Assembly: GCA_910577335.1 (NCBI GenBank)
Contig: CAJTMJ010000002.1
Span: forward strand, 82,925 to 146,924
DNA from: an uncultured Duncaniella sp.
GTDB taxonomy: Bacteria > Bacteroidota > Bacteroidia > Bacteroidales > Muribaculaceae
Direction: 5' to 3'
DNA length: 64,000 nt
Part shown: in pieces, positions 34,119 to 42,299 of the stretch
Layout: every line of letters starts with the position of its first letter
Position numbering within the stretch: position 1 is the first letter of the stretch
Translations under genes and position numbers: made by a program
The notes under the pieces: generated by a model
Told to the model about the DNA's origin: nothing
The model's input: the letters and a program-made list of their open reading frames with translations, nothing else
Database searches by the model: none

Positions 34119-35114
34119 TTAGGGCACTTCAACCTTATCAAGGATTTCAGATATGACTTCATCCTGAGTAATATTGTTAGCCTCGGCTTCGTATGTGAGA
34201 CCGATACGGTGACGGAGCACATCATGGCAAACGGCACGAACATCCTCGGGAATCACATATCCGCGTCCACGCAGGAATGCATACGCTCTTGAAGCACGGG
34301 CAAGACCTATTGAAGCACGGGGAGATGCGCCAAAACCGATCATTCCGGCAAGGTCTTTCAGATTGTAATCAGCCGGATTACGTGTTGCAAAAACAATATC
34401 AACGATATATCTTTCGATCTTCTCGTCAAGATATATCTTCTCAACTATTTTCTGAACCTCTATAATTTCTTCTGGACGAAGCAACGGACGTACCTCTTTC
34501 TTTTCACCATTAATGTTCTGGCGAATAATCTGCTTTTCTTCATCCTTGGAGGGATAGCCGATAATGACCTTGAGAAGGAAACGGTCAACCTGAGCCTCAG
34601 GAAGAGGATAAGTACCTTCCTGCTCAATAGGGTTCTGTGTTGCCATTACGAGGAACGGTTCGTCAAGCTTAAAAGTATGATCACCGATAGTAACCTGTCG
34701 TTCCTGCATAGCTTCAAGCAAAGCACTCTGTACTTTGGCTGGAGCACGGTTAATTTCATCTGCAAGAACGAAGTTGGCGAATATAGGACCACGCTTAATC
34801 TGGAACTGTTCTTTCTGAACGCTATATATCATAGTACCGATCACATCGGCAGGGAGGAGGTCAGGTGTAAACTGAATACGGCTATATTTCGCATCGATAA
34901 TCTGCGCAAGAGTTTTAATTGCCAAAGTTTTTGCCAAACCGGGAACACCTTCAAGTAGCACGTGCCCATTGGAAAGGAGGGCAATAAGAAGAGAATCTAT
35001 AAGATGTTTTTGACCAACGATGGTCTGATCCATGCCTCTTGTCACAAGATTTACAAAATCATTCTTGCTTGCAACGAGGTCGTTGAGTTCTCTGATATTA
35101 ACTGATTCGCTCAT
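34119..35114 (-). CDS. MoxR family AAA+ ATPase
   Basis: 331-residue AAA+ ATPase, first gene of the Bat cluster. Walker A is GVPGLAKTLAIK, Walker B is LADEINRAPAKVQSALLEAMQE, sensor 1 is VMATQNPIEQEGTYPLPEAQ, and the arginine-finger region is DRFLLKV. C-terminal lid domain: ASPRASIGLARASRAYAFLRGRGYVIPEDV. MoxR proteins act as chaperone-like ATPases activating VWA-domain partners; here these would be BatA, BatB and the DUF58 protein. A promoter core lies 66 nt upstream, so the eight genes to batE likely form one transcript. Confidence 0.94.
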   Translation of the reverse strand: MSESVNIRELNDLVASKNDFVNLVTRGMDQTIVGQKHLIDSLLIALLSNGHVLLEGVPGLAKTLAIKTLAQIIDAKYSRIQFTPDLLPADVIGTMIYSVQKEQFQIKRGPIFANFVLADEINRAPAKVQSALLEAMQERQVTIGDHTFKLDEPFLVMATQNPIEQEGTYPLPEAQVDRFLLKVIIGYPSKDEEKQIIRQNINGEKKEVRPLLRPEEIIEVQKIVEKIYLDEKIERYIVDIVFATRNPADYNLKDLAGMIGFGASPRASIGLARASRAYAFLRGRGYVIPEDVRAVCHDVLRHRIGLTYEAEANNITQDEVISEILDKVEVP

Positions 35115-35179
35115 AGTCTCAGTAAAAATATTATTATTGATATGTTATTTCTAAACAGATTTTGCGTTAAAACGGAATA

Positions 35180-35187
35180 CAAAATTA
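35180..35187 (-). promoter_or_regulatory. Promoter -7 element of the moxR-bat cluster
   Basis: TAATTTTG on the minus strand, an exact TAnnTTTG, 65 nt before the moxR start. An exact -33 TTTG is not at the standard distance. Confidence 0.6.
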
Positions 35188-35280
35188 TAAATAACAACAA
35201 ATAAAGTGTGAATAAAGTGTGTTAATTTTAGCTATTTTTCCTTTAACATTGAGAAATTTTAACCAATAGTCTCTTAATTG

Positions 35281-35337
35281 AAAAAGTTCCTTTAGGAATC
35301 GATTACATAAATCATATCGATTGCTAAAGGAACTTTT
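35281..35337 (-). terminator. Terminator after the HU-LysM gene
   Basis: Hairpin with arms 35281-35302 and 35316-35337: AAAAGTTCCTTTAG/CTAAAGGAACTTTT and ATCGAT/ATCGAT separated by a 2-nt mismatch, with a U-run on the minus-strand transcript. It begins 21 nt past the stop of the HU-LysM gene. Confidence 0.88.
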
Positions 35338-35358
35338 ATAGGCTTATGGTAGATATTC

Positions 35359-36705
35359 TTATTTATACTTTGAAAGTATTTCACCGGCTTTGCTTCTCGC
35401 TTTTTTCAAACTTTCACTACTTGAAGCATTAATGCCGTACTTCTCGGGAGAAGGTATGACTAAGACATCACCGGGCTGCATCTTGTTAGGATTTCCAATT
35501 TTTGATTTGTTTTCCTCATAAATATACACCCAGAAATCCTTTGAGCCATAATACTTTTTTGACATATCATGGATCAAATATCCTCGACGTACTGTATCAC
35601 GTCGTTCCACCGGAGCCGGATTTGCAGCCACAGGAGCTACTTCTGGAGTGGGTTCTTGTTTATTAACCTCTTCCACGGGCTGAGTAGACTCTTTAGCTTC
35701 TTCTGTAATGGAATCTGTCGGAACAACAGGCTCGTCAGGAATTTCAGCAGCTATGACTTCGGTATTTTCAATTTCCGAGGGCTCAACAGTTCGTCCATAC
35801 GGGAATAGGTAATCTATAGCGAGATAAACCGCACATGCGCCAAGAGCCAATCCCACTAAAAGTCCCACAAGGAAACCCCATCCGAAATTGCCATTACCGG
35901 ATTCGCCGTCAGAAGTGACATGCTCTACATATTCTTCCGGCTCTTCCTCCAATATAGCTGCCTTCGAGGGCATTTTAGGTTCGGGCGCTTTGGCTGAATG
36001 TTCTTCTTCCACTATTGTAGACTTTGAGTATATCGGTGGCTCGGGGACGGCAGGGCGCTCTTCTTCCATAGATTGCTCTTCGACAAATGCAACCTTTGGC
36101 GCAGGCTCTGTTTCCATAACCTGCTCCTCGACGTTTGTCTCTGCTATACAAGAGTTGACTTCGATTTCGGCTTGTATTTTTTTCTCTTCCTCATGAATTT
36201 CTGGAACCGATGTTTCTGCATCAGGCTCCTGATCAAATTCTATTTCCTGAACAGGTTCTACTTGTAAAGCGGGTTCAGATTCATTTTGATCAGATTCTGT
36301 TTTATCCGTATTAATTACAGTTTCTTCGGACAGATGTTCGACTTCAGGAACTTCGACCTTTGGCAATTGCATATCCTCAACTTGGGGACGCTCCTCAGCA
36401 TCAAACTCGGAAAGCATTTCTGCAGTAACATCTACATTAAGCTCTACAGGCTCAAATGAAGCAAATGGTGCATTTAGCGTATCGGAGATATCTTTATCAG
36501 GGATAAACTCTACAACACGTTCATTGCCGGCGCCAACAGTGGCAAATGATCCAAGTCCTTTTATTCTAACAGTTTCTCCGTCAACAATTAACTCACCCAG
36601 CAAATCAAAGAAGTTTTTTATAAAAACTTCAGCACTCTCATCGCTTATGGAATTAACGGCAGAAAGCCGCTTGGCTAACTCATGGAAAGGTATCTTTTGG
36701 TTCAT
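35359..36705 (-). CDS. Membrane-anchored HU-like protein with LysM domain
   Basis: 448-residue fusion. Residues 1-90 are an HU/IHF-like domain (FHELAKRLSAVNSISDESAEVFIKNFFDLL, then GETVRIKGLGSFATV, the beginning of the DNA-binding arm). Residues about 95-265 are a low-complexity region rich in Glu, Pro and Val. One membrane helix lies at 275-301 (FGWGFLVGLLVGLALGACAVYLAIDYLF). After a second Pro/Glu spacer comes a LysM-like domain at about 374-418 (YLIHDMSKKYYGSKDFWVYIYEENK then PGDVLVIPSP). HU inside, LysM outside would link nucleoid and peptidoglycan. The start overlaps the upstream HU gene stop by 4 bp, so both are co-translated. Confidence 0.85.
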   Translation of the reverse strand: MNQKIPFHELAKRLSAVNSISDESAEVFIKNFFDLLGELIVDGETVRIKGLGSFATVGAGNERVVEFIPDKDISDTLNAPFASFEPVELNVDVTAEMLSEFDAEERPQVEDMQLPKVEVPEVEHLSEETVINTDKTESDQNESEPALQVEPVQEIEFDQEPDAETSVPEIHEEEKKIQAEIEVNSCIAETNVEEQVMETEPAPKVAFVEEQSMEEERPAVPEPPIYSKSTIVEEEHSAKAPEPKMPSKAAILEEEPEEYVEHVTSDGESGNGNFGWGFLVGLLVGLALGACAVYLAIDYLFPYGRTVEPSEIENTEVIAAEIPDEPVVPTDSITEEAKESTQPVEEVNKQEPTPEVAPVAANPAPVERRDTVRRGYLIHDMSKKYYGSKDFWVYIYEENKSKIGNPNKMQPGDVLVIPSPEKYGINASSSESLKKARSKAGEILSKYK

Positions 36706-36977
36706 TTTACCAATTTTTTACGTAACACAATACTCGGTTGAAATTCCATTGTTATTGACGGGGGCAATAACGTCCGTTTCCCGGTAGCTTCGTCTACCAC
36801 AATTTCCTCATCCTTTTTTAATGATTTAAATGTGCCGAAGCCGGGGATTGCCACTGAATCAAGATCGTTGCCCACTTCCTTGAACAATGTGCAGATGCCT
36901 TCAATCAAGGTGCCTACCTCTGAAGGTTCCCTATTTAATCTCTTGGCGAGACGCGTTGTAAAAGTCTTATTGTCCAT
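36702..36977 (-). CDS. HU family DNA-binding protein
   Basis: 91-residue HU/IHF-like protein: MDNKTFTTRLAKRLNREPSEVGTLIEGICTLFKEVGNDLDSVAIPGFGTFKSLKKDEEIV, with the helical body and IPGFGTF turn before the DNA arms. Its arm region is short and ends PSITMEFQPSIVLRKKLVK, a normal C-terminal helix. As a small dimeric HU it may pair with the HU-like domain of the membrane-anchored protein encoded immediately downstream (4-bp overlap). The upstream 150 nt hold only the proS terminator and no clear promoter core. Confidence 0.9.
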   Translation of the reverse strand: MDNKTFTTRLAKRLNREPSEVGTLIEGICTLFKEVGNDLDSVAIPGFGTFKSLKKDEEIVVDEATGKRTLLPPSITMEFQPSIVLRKKLVK

Positions 36978-37025
36978 TTATATTGTAAAAAGTAAATTCT
37001 ATACGCAGAGGAGTCTTATTTCTAT

Positions 37026-37082
37026 AAAAAGCTCCCTCTCTGTAAATTGAGGTTGTTACTACCTCTATTATAGCAAGGGAGC
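37026..37082 (-). terminator. Terminator after proS
   Basis: GCTCCCT (37031-37037) pairs with AGGGAGC (37076-37082), with an internal GAGG/CCTC hairpin, followed on the minus-strand transcript by five U. It starts 47 nt past the proS stop. Confidence 0.8.
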
Positions 37083-37128
37083 ATTATATTATACAATTAC
37101 GGCAATTTACCGTAAGCAGACAGCAAAA

Positions 37129-38610
37129 TCAATAGTTGCGGGCAAAAATAACTCGCTGAGCAGAAGGTTTACCTGTTACCATACATACACCCGGAGTCTT
37201 GTCGCCTTCAAGAGGTATGCAACGGATTGTTGCCTTTGTCTCGTCCTTGATTTTCTCTTCTGTTTCAGTAGTGCCATCCCAATGAGCGAGGATGAAGCCG
37301 CCCTTTTCAATCTCTACTTTGAATTCCTCGTAAGTGTCAACAGTGCGAGTCATGGATTCACGTAAAGCGAGGGCTTTATTATATATGTTGGTTTGGATTT
37401 CTTCAAGCAATCCTTGCACATATTTGGCAATACCTTCAAGGGGTGCGAAATGCTTCTCAAGAGTGTCACGGCGCATCACTTCTACTGTGCCGTTTTCCAA
37501 ATCACGGGCGCCTATAGCAAGACGCACGGGCACACCCTTCAGTTCATAATCAGCAAACTTAAATCCGGGACGCTTATTGTCAGCATCATCGTATTTAACG
37601 CTTATGCCTAATGACTTCAATTCGTTGACGATTGGTTCGACTACAGATGAAATCTGGGCAAGCTGCTCGGCATTCTTATGAATCGGGATAATGACAACCT
37701 GAATAGGAGCCAAATGCGGAGGAAGCACGAGTCCGTTGTCATCGGAATGGGTCATAATCAATGCGCCCATCAGACGAGTTGAAACGCCCCATGAGTTAGC
37801 CCATACATATTCAGGCTTATTCTCTTTATTGACGAATGTAACGTCAAATGCTTTAGCAAAGTTTTGACCGAGGTTATGTGATGTACCTGATTGCAATGCC
37901 TTACCATCCTGCATCATAGCTTCGATAGTATATGTGTTAAGGGCACCGGCAAAGCGCTCGTTAGCACTCTTAACGCCCTTGATAACAGGCATTGCCATAT
38001 ACTTCTCAGCGAAATCGGCATAAAGATTTATCATCTGTACTGTACGGGCTTCCGATTCCTCAGCTGTGGCATGTGCGCAGTGACCTTCCTGCCAAAGGAA
38101 CTCGGCAGTACGAAGGAACATGCGGGTACGCATCTCCCAACGCATTACATTTGCCCACTGGTTGCAGAGAATGGGTAGGTCACGATAACTGTGAATCCAA
38201 TTTTTATATGTGCCCCAAATTATAGTTTCAGAGGTAGGACGTACAATCAACTCTTCCTCTAATCTGGCATCAGGGTCAACAATGACACCGTTTCCATTCG
38301 GATCATTCCTAAGACGATAATGTGTCACCACGGCACATTCCTTTGCAAAGCCTTCAACATGCTCAGCTTCTCTGCAAAGATATGATTTTGGAATTAGCAA
38401 CGGGAAATATGCATTCTGCACGCCGGTCTCCTTGAACATACGGTCAAGTGTCTGCTGCATTTTCTCCCATATAGCATAGCCATAAGGCTTGATAACCATA
38501 CAACCTCTTACTGCAGACTGTTCTGCCAAATCTGCTTTTACTACTAACTCATTATACCACTGCGAATAATTATCGCTGCGTTTGGTAAGATCCTTAAGTT
38601 CTTTTGCCAT
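37129..38610 (-). CDS. proS: Proline-tRNA ligase (short, eukaryote/archaea-like type)
   Basis: Charges tRNA-Pro with proline. At 493 residues it is the short ProRS form without the editing insertion domain of E. coli ProS. Class II motifs are visible: motif 1 around MQQTLDRMFKETGVQNAYFPLLIPKS, motif 2 VMRWEMRTRMFLRTAEFLWQEGH, and the motif 3 region GVSTRLMGALIM. The anticodon-binding domain starts near HLAPIQVVIIPI. The C-terminal zinc-like domain ends in RVIFARNY, typical for this subclass in Bacteroidetes. A promoter core is 38 nt upstream, and a terminator follows. Confidence 0.96.
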   Translation of the reverse strand: MAKELKDLTKRSDNYSQWYNELVVKADLAEQSAVRGCMVIKPYGYAIWEKMQQTLDRMFKETGVQNAYFPLLIPKSYLCREAEHVEGFAKECAVVTHYRLRNDPNGNGVIVDPDARLEEELIVRPTSETIIWGTYKNWIHSYRDLPILCNQWANVMRWEMRTRMFLRTAEFLWQEGHCAHATAEESEARTVQMINLYADFAEKYMAMPVIKGVKSANERFAGALNTYTIEAMMQDGKALQSGTSHNLGQNFAKAFDVTFVNKENKPEYVWANSWGVSTRLMGALIMTHSDDNGLVLPPHLAPIQVVIIPIHKNAEQLAQISSVVEPIVNELKSLGISVKYDDADNKRPGFKFADYELKGVPVRLAIGARDLENGTVEVMRRDTLEKHFAPLEGIAKYVQGLLEEIQTNIYNKALALRESMTRTVDTYEEFKVEIEKGGFILAHWDGTTETEEKIKDETKATIRCIPLEGDKTPGVCMVTGKPSAQRVIFARNY

Positions 38611-38648
38611 TGTAATTGTTACTACATTTACTTTTTAGTAATATAGTG

Positions 38649-38656
38649 CAAAATTA
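38649..38656 (-). promoter_or_regulatory. Promoter -7 element of proS
   Basis: TAATTTTG on the minus strand, an exact TAnnTTTG, 38 nt before the start codon. It stands between the stop of the OmpA-like gene and proS. Confidence 0.62.
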
Positions 38657-38676
38657 TAAAAAAAATTAAAATGTTC

Positions 38677-39312
38677 CTATTTTAATAACCCTTTATGAGC
38701 CAATGTTATCATCTTTGGACCCGGAATAAGGTAAAATTCCACGCGACGGTTTTCAGCCCGACCGTCTCTGGTATCATTGGGCACCATCGGTTCTGTATCG
38801 CCAAATTCGTATGGGATCACAATCTGATCCTCACTGATATTGTCCAGCAGCCAATCATACAAAGAATTATTGCGTTCATGCGATAAATACATGTTATAGT
38901 TCGGAGAACCTGTATTGTCTGTATGAATAGCATACACCATCTTCATCATTTCAGGGTCACGAAGCAACGATACTATCGGTGACAATCTTGCGGGTGCGGA
39001 GGGAGCGAGTAATGTGTCATTAGGGAGGAATAATTCGTCCGACGGGATAGTAATCAATATGACTTCATCATCCCTCACCATATCAACTGTGTATTTACGA
39101 GCCAAATCCTGCGCCAACCGATTCATGTGCGCCTTTATAGATGAATGTTCTTCTTTGCGGACATTAGGCGACATGATATTGTCGTTCAGCTCCATATCCA
39201 TATATAAAGTTTCATCGTAACCTTTATATGGATCCACAAAGTTATCCTTCGACATAGCCGGTGAGGCTACAGCTAAAACTAACAGCAATAATATTACATA
39301 TCTAATTTTCAT
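38677..39312 (-). CDS. OmpA-like domain protein, exported
   Basis: 211-residue protein with signal peptide (YVILLLLVLAVASPAMS). The C-terminal half, from about residue 85, is an OmpA-C-like peptidoglycan-binding domain: VYAIHTDNTGSPNYNMYLSHERNNSLYDWL, then FGDTEPMVPNDTRDGRAENRRVEFYLIP, where the Asp and the NRRVE Arg are the diaminopimelate-binding residues of the family. There is no beta-barrel and no lipobox, so it is probably a periplasmic protein that docks on the cell wall. It is the last of four tightly spaced genes behind DUF4290 and rimM (gap 11 nt). Confidence 0.82.
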   Translation of the reverse strand: MKIRYVILLLLVLAVASPAMSKDNFVDPYKGYDETLYMDMELNDNIMSPNVRKEEHSSIKAHMNRLAQDLARKYTVDMVRDDEVILITIPSDELFLPNDTLLAPSAPARLSPIVSLLRDPEMMKMVYAIHTDNTGSPNYNMYLSHERNNSLYDWLLDNISEDQIVIPYEFGDTEPMVPNDTRDGRAENRRVEFYLIPGPKMITLAHKGLLK

Positions 39313-39323
39313 AACCGTCAGTT

Positions 39324-39632
39324 TTAAATGCCAGCCTCATCAAGAGACTGTTCGTATCTTAATTCTGCCATTACTAACGGTTCGACATCTTCCTGTAAAA
39401 TAGGGGAGGCTTTATCCTTTGAGAGCATCTTCCTCACATATTTTATAAGCGCATCAACATTTATATCTTCATCATCCGCCTCGTTGTCGATTTCAAGCAG
39501 ACCTTGGTCGTCATACCAATCCCATATCATATCGACGACATTGAGCAACTCATCATCGTCATATAATTTCGAAGATGTCTCTGAGACTGCATCCCGCATA
39601 TATTTTACAACCTGCTTTTCGTCAAATTCCAT
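39324..39632 (-). CDS. Small acidic protein of unknown function
   Basis: 102-residue, very acidic protein (runs such as DDDELLNVVDMIWDWYDDQGLLEIDNEADDEDINVD). Predicted mostly helical, cytoplasmic and without cysteines or known motifs. I do not recognise the family. It lies between rimM (14-nt gap) and the OmpA-like gene (11 nt), so it is co-transcribed with both. The many Asp and Glu residues and lack of a signal peptide would fit a protein-binding adaptor; this is a guess from composition. Confidence 0.7.
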   Translation of the reverse strand: MEFDEKQVVKYMRDAVSETSSKLYDDDELLNVVDMIWDWYDDQGLLEIDNEADDEDINVDALIKYVRKMLSKDKASPILQEDVEPLVMAELRYEQSLDEAGI

Positions 39633-39646
39633 AATAAATCAAGTTT

Positions 39647-40177
39647 TTATTTATTTAACTCAACCACCCCTGAGGGCAATGCAGTTTCTATTATCTTAGA
39701 CTCTGTGTCAACTGATGTTATAAATTCATCCACTACAGGAATAAACACTTCTTTACCATCATCCGACGACACAACGAAAAGGACATTTTGGGTAGCATCG
39801 TTTATATCTGTTATGACTCCGATATAGCCTGCATTGTCATCAATAATTTTATACCCTAACAGATCTTCGGCATAAAAACCGTCCTCAGCATTTTCTTCAT
39901 TCGGAGCATCCGTCTTAAGTATATAGAAATGCCTGTTCGTAAAATATTGAGCCTTTACTTCGCTATCAACCCCGTCAAACTTTATGAGGAAAGTGTCTCC
40001 GTTTTTAGGACGTGCCGATTCGATGAAGAAAGGCACAAAAATACCATCAACAGGTATGACAATGCACTTTAAATCATCAAAATCAATATCAAGGTCCACG
40101 GTAGCGGAAATTTCACCTTTTATACCGTGTGGCTTATTAAATTTCCCTGCTTCTATCAGGTCACGTTCTAAAATCAT
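39647..40177 (-). CDS. rimM: Ribosome maturation factor RimM
   Basis: Binds S19 and assists maturation of the 16S rRNA 3' domain. The 176-residue protein has the N-terminal RimM domain (AGKFNKPHGIKGEISATVDLDI) and a C-terminal PRC-barrel (FYAEDLLGYKIIDDNAGYIGVITDINDATQNVLFVV then VFIPVVDEFITSVD). In many bacteria rimM sits with rpsP, trmD and rplS; here its neighbours are DUF4290 and an acidic protein, a Bacteroidetes arrangement. 14 nt separate it from the DUF4290 stop. Confidence 0.93.
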   Translation of the reverse strand: MILERDLIEAGKFNKPHGIKGEISATVDLDIDFDDLKCIVIPVDGIFVPFFIESARPKNGDTFLIKFDGVDSEVKAQYFTNRHFYILKTDAPNEENAEDGFYAEDLLGYKIIDDNAGYIGVITDINDATQNVLFVVSSDDGKEVFIPVVDEFITSVDTESKIIETALPSGVVELNK

Positions 40178-40191
40178 AGTCCAGATATTAG

Positions 40192-40782
40192 TTATTTCTT
40201 TCTCTTTTTCTTAGATGTGGCTGGAGGGGGCGCAAGTTTAAAGTTGCGCAGGGTGGTCGTTTCAGGATTCAGGATTATTTCACCGTGTGAATATTCCGCA
40301 AGATCCTTAAATATCTTCTCATCATCGACACCATCCTTATTCACAGCCAGAAGCAATTTCTTCATGTGATTTGCTATTAACAGCACAAGCTCGTCACGCT
40401 CTTCACCGGGAGCCATCGCTACTGCTTTAGCAATCATCAGTTCCACATCTTTGCCATAATGGCGATAGCGGATATGCTGGTTAGTGTAGGGGACCTTATC
40501 CGGAAGCGACTGGAGATTTTCGGGACGGACAATCTCACAAGGATAGTCTATGTCAAGCTTAAAATCGCTCATTATAGCAAGATGATCCCATAATTTATGA
40601 TGATGGTCATCTTCCTCATTTAATTTGGGGAAAAGTTTCCCCATACAATTTATAATAGAATATGCGCAACGGGTACGTTCATCTCTATCCTCAATGGTAA
40701 GACAATGGTCTACCATCTCTTGGATACTTCTGCCGTATTCCGGAAGCACAAGCCTTTTCTTTTGAGTGTTATATGTCAGCAT
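40192..40782 (-). CDS. DUF4290 family protein
   Basis: 196-residue cytoplasmic protein, a Bacteroidetes-restricted family. Typical stretches: MLTYNTQKKRLVLPEYGRSIQEMVDHCLTIEDRDERTRCAYSIINCMG and the His-rich HHHKLWDHLAIMSDFKLDIDYP. The C-terminus is strongly basic (TSKKKRKK), which would suit RNA or ribosome binding. Function unknown. It is the first gene of the DUF4290-rimM-acidic-OmpA-like operon, with its own promoter core. Confidence 0.88.
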   Translation of the reverse strand: MLTYNTQKKRLVLPEYGRSIQEMVDHCLTIEDRDERTRCAYSIINCMGKLFPKLNEEDDHHHKLWDHLAIMSDFKLDIDYPCEIVRPENLQSLPDKVPYTNQHIRYRHYGKDVELMIAKAVAMAPGEERDELVLLIANHMKKLLLAVNKDGVDDEKIFKDLAEYSHGEIILNPETTTLRNFKLAPPPATSKKKRKK

Positions 40783-40814
40783 CTATAAACTTTATTTACT
40801 ATACAACATAAGGG

Positions 40815-40822
40815 CAAAAGTA
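40815..40822 (-). promoter_or_regulatory. Promoter -7 element of the DUF4290-rimM operon, inside a fabG-end hairpin
   Basis: TACTTTTG on the minus strand matches TAnnTTTG, 33 nt before DUF4290. It lies within an inverted repeat (AAGGGC and AAAG arms, 40810-40852) between fabG and DUF4290 that probably weakly terminates fabG transcription. Confidence 0.6.
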
Positions 40823-40871
40823 CAAAAAACATTTGTTCCTTTCGCCCTTATATTATAAATTTAAGCTATTT

Positions 40872-41618
40872 TTACATATTCATGCCACCATCCACTTGGA
40901 TAACCTGACCTGACACATAGCTTGACATATCTGAAGCAAGGAAAGTTGCAACATTTGCAATATCCTCAACTTGACCGGCACGACGCAACGGAATTTTGAG
41001 TGCCCATTCCTTGCGAATATCTTCGGGAAGAGCAGCGGTCATAGCTGTTTCAATAAAGCCGGGAGCAATAGCATTAGCACGGATACCGCGAGAACCAACT
41101 TCCTGAGCGATACTCTTAGCCAAAGCGATGAGACCAGCCTTAGAGGCAGCATAGTTAGCCTGTCCGGCATTGCCGTGAACACCAACTACAGATGCCATAT
41201 TGATTATTGAGCCTTGACGCTGACGCATCATGATAGGAAGCACTGCATGGATGAAGTTGAAAGCGCTCTTGAGGTTAACAGCGATAACTGCGTCCCACTG
41301 AGCCTCTGTCATACGCATCATGAGACCATCCTTTGTAATACCGGCGTTATTTACAAGCACGTCGATATGTCCGAAATCTTCCTTAATCTTACCAACGACA
41401 TCTTCTGTCTGTGCAAAGTCAGCCGCATTTGAAGCATAGCCTTTAGCCTTAACGCCAAGAGCTTCGAGTTCCTTCTCGGTAGCTTCCATATTTTCATCTC
41501 TGTTCAGGTCTGTAAACGCTATATCAGCCCCTTCCTGAGCAAATTTCATAGCAATGCTCTTACCAATTCCTCGTGCCGCACCTGTGATAAGTGCGACTTT
41601 TCCTTCAAGTAATTTCAT
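40872..41618 (-). CDS. fabG: 3-oxoacyl-[acyl-carrier-protein] reductase
   Basis: NADPH-dependent reduction of 3-oxoacyl-ACP in fatty acid elongation. The 248-residue SDR protein has the cofactor motif TGAARGIGKSIA, NNAG in VLVNNAGITKDGLMMRM, the catalytic Ser in INMASVVG and YxxxK in YAASKAGLIALAK, and the C-terminal FLASDMSSYVSGQVIQVDGGMNM, classic for FabG. All four catalytic residues are present. It follows a TetR-type regulator by 13 nt on the same transcript. Confidence 0.93.
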   Translation of the reverse strand: MKLLEGKVALITGAARGIGKSIAMKFAQEGADIAFTDLNRDENMEATEKELEALGVKAKGYASNAADFAQTEDVVGKIKEDFGHIDVLVNNAGITKDGLMMRMTEAQWDAVIAVNLKSAFNFIHAVLPIMMRQRQGSIINMASVVGVHGNAGQANYAASKAGLIALAKSIAQEVGSRGIRANAIAPGFIETAMTAALPEDIRKEWALKIPLRRAGQVEDIANVATFLASDMSSYVSGQVIQVDGGMNM

Positions 41619-41631
41619 TTCTTGTTTTAAT

Positions 41632-42240
41632 TTAATATAGATGATTAGTTTTACTTATTATCAGCTTGTTAATTACAAATTCGATGACCTCGCTCCGTAT
41701 ACTTTTCGATGTCATACCCAACGACTCAAAACTATTTCTCAAATGGCAATAGTCCACGCCTTGAAATATCATCTGATGAATCGACGGGAGCAATTCAGCT
41801 TGTCTCGGATCAAACACTCCGGCAGCGACTCCCTGATCAATCATCTTCTTAAACAACACTCGTTCTTTCTGAACTGCAAGCTGTCTGATTCGCTCAAGTC
41901 GTTTATAATCCAATGTGAGATAAGAGATAATCTGGGTAGTGGTAGATTCCCTTATTGTTTCTTCCACTATATCAAATCGTGCCTCAAGATATTTTCTTAA
42001 TTTATCTTCAGGTTCCAAATCGGAAGCAACCACCTCACGAAGACGCATTATTATGATCTCGCTTTCACGCTCTATTACAGCGTCATATATCTCTCTTTTG
42101 TTTTTAAAATAGGTATAAATGGTACGCCGCCCCTTGTCAGAAGCAGTAGCGATATCATTCATCGTCGTACGCTCAACCCCATTACTGGCAAATAGTTGGC
42201 GCGCAACATCCAAAAGCCGTTCGCGAGTCTTTAATGCCAT
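41632..42240 (-). CDS. TetR/AcrR family transcriptional regulator
   Basis: 202-residue regulator. The N-terminal HTH (RERLLDVARQLFASNGVERTTMNDIATASDKGRRTIYTYFKNKREIYDAVI) is typical TetR; the C-terminal ligand domain is helical and not recognisable. Its gene directly precedes fabG (13 nt), which hints at autoregulation plus control of fabG, perhaps by an acyl compound; this is inferred from position. A clear promoter core lies 32 nt upstream, overlapping the end of the redoxin gene spacer. Confidence 0.9.
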   Translation of the reverse strand: MALKTRERLLDVARQLFASNGVERTTMNDIATASDKGRRTIYTYFKNKREIYDAVIERESEIIIMRLREVVASDLEPEDKLRKYLEARFDIVEETIRESTTTQIISYLTLDYKRLERIRQLAVQKERVLFKKMIDQGVAAGVFDPRQAELLPSIHQMIFQGVDYCHLRNSFESLGMTSKSIRSEVIEFVINKLIISKTNHLY

Positions 42241-42271
42241 GCGAGTGTCGGTTTATTAACTATTTTGGCTG

Positions 42272-42279
42272 CAAAGTTA
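42272..42279 (-). promoter_or_regulatory. Promoter -7 element of the tetR-fabG operon
   Basis: TAACTTTG on the minus strand, an exact TAnnTTTG; transcription would start near 42266, about 25 nt before the tetR start. No exact -33 TTTG at 19 nt. Confidence 0.62.
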
Positions 42280-42299
42280 CAAATTTTTCAAGGAAAATG

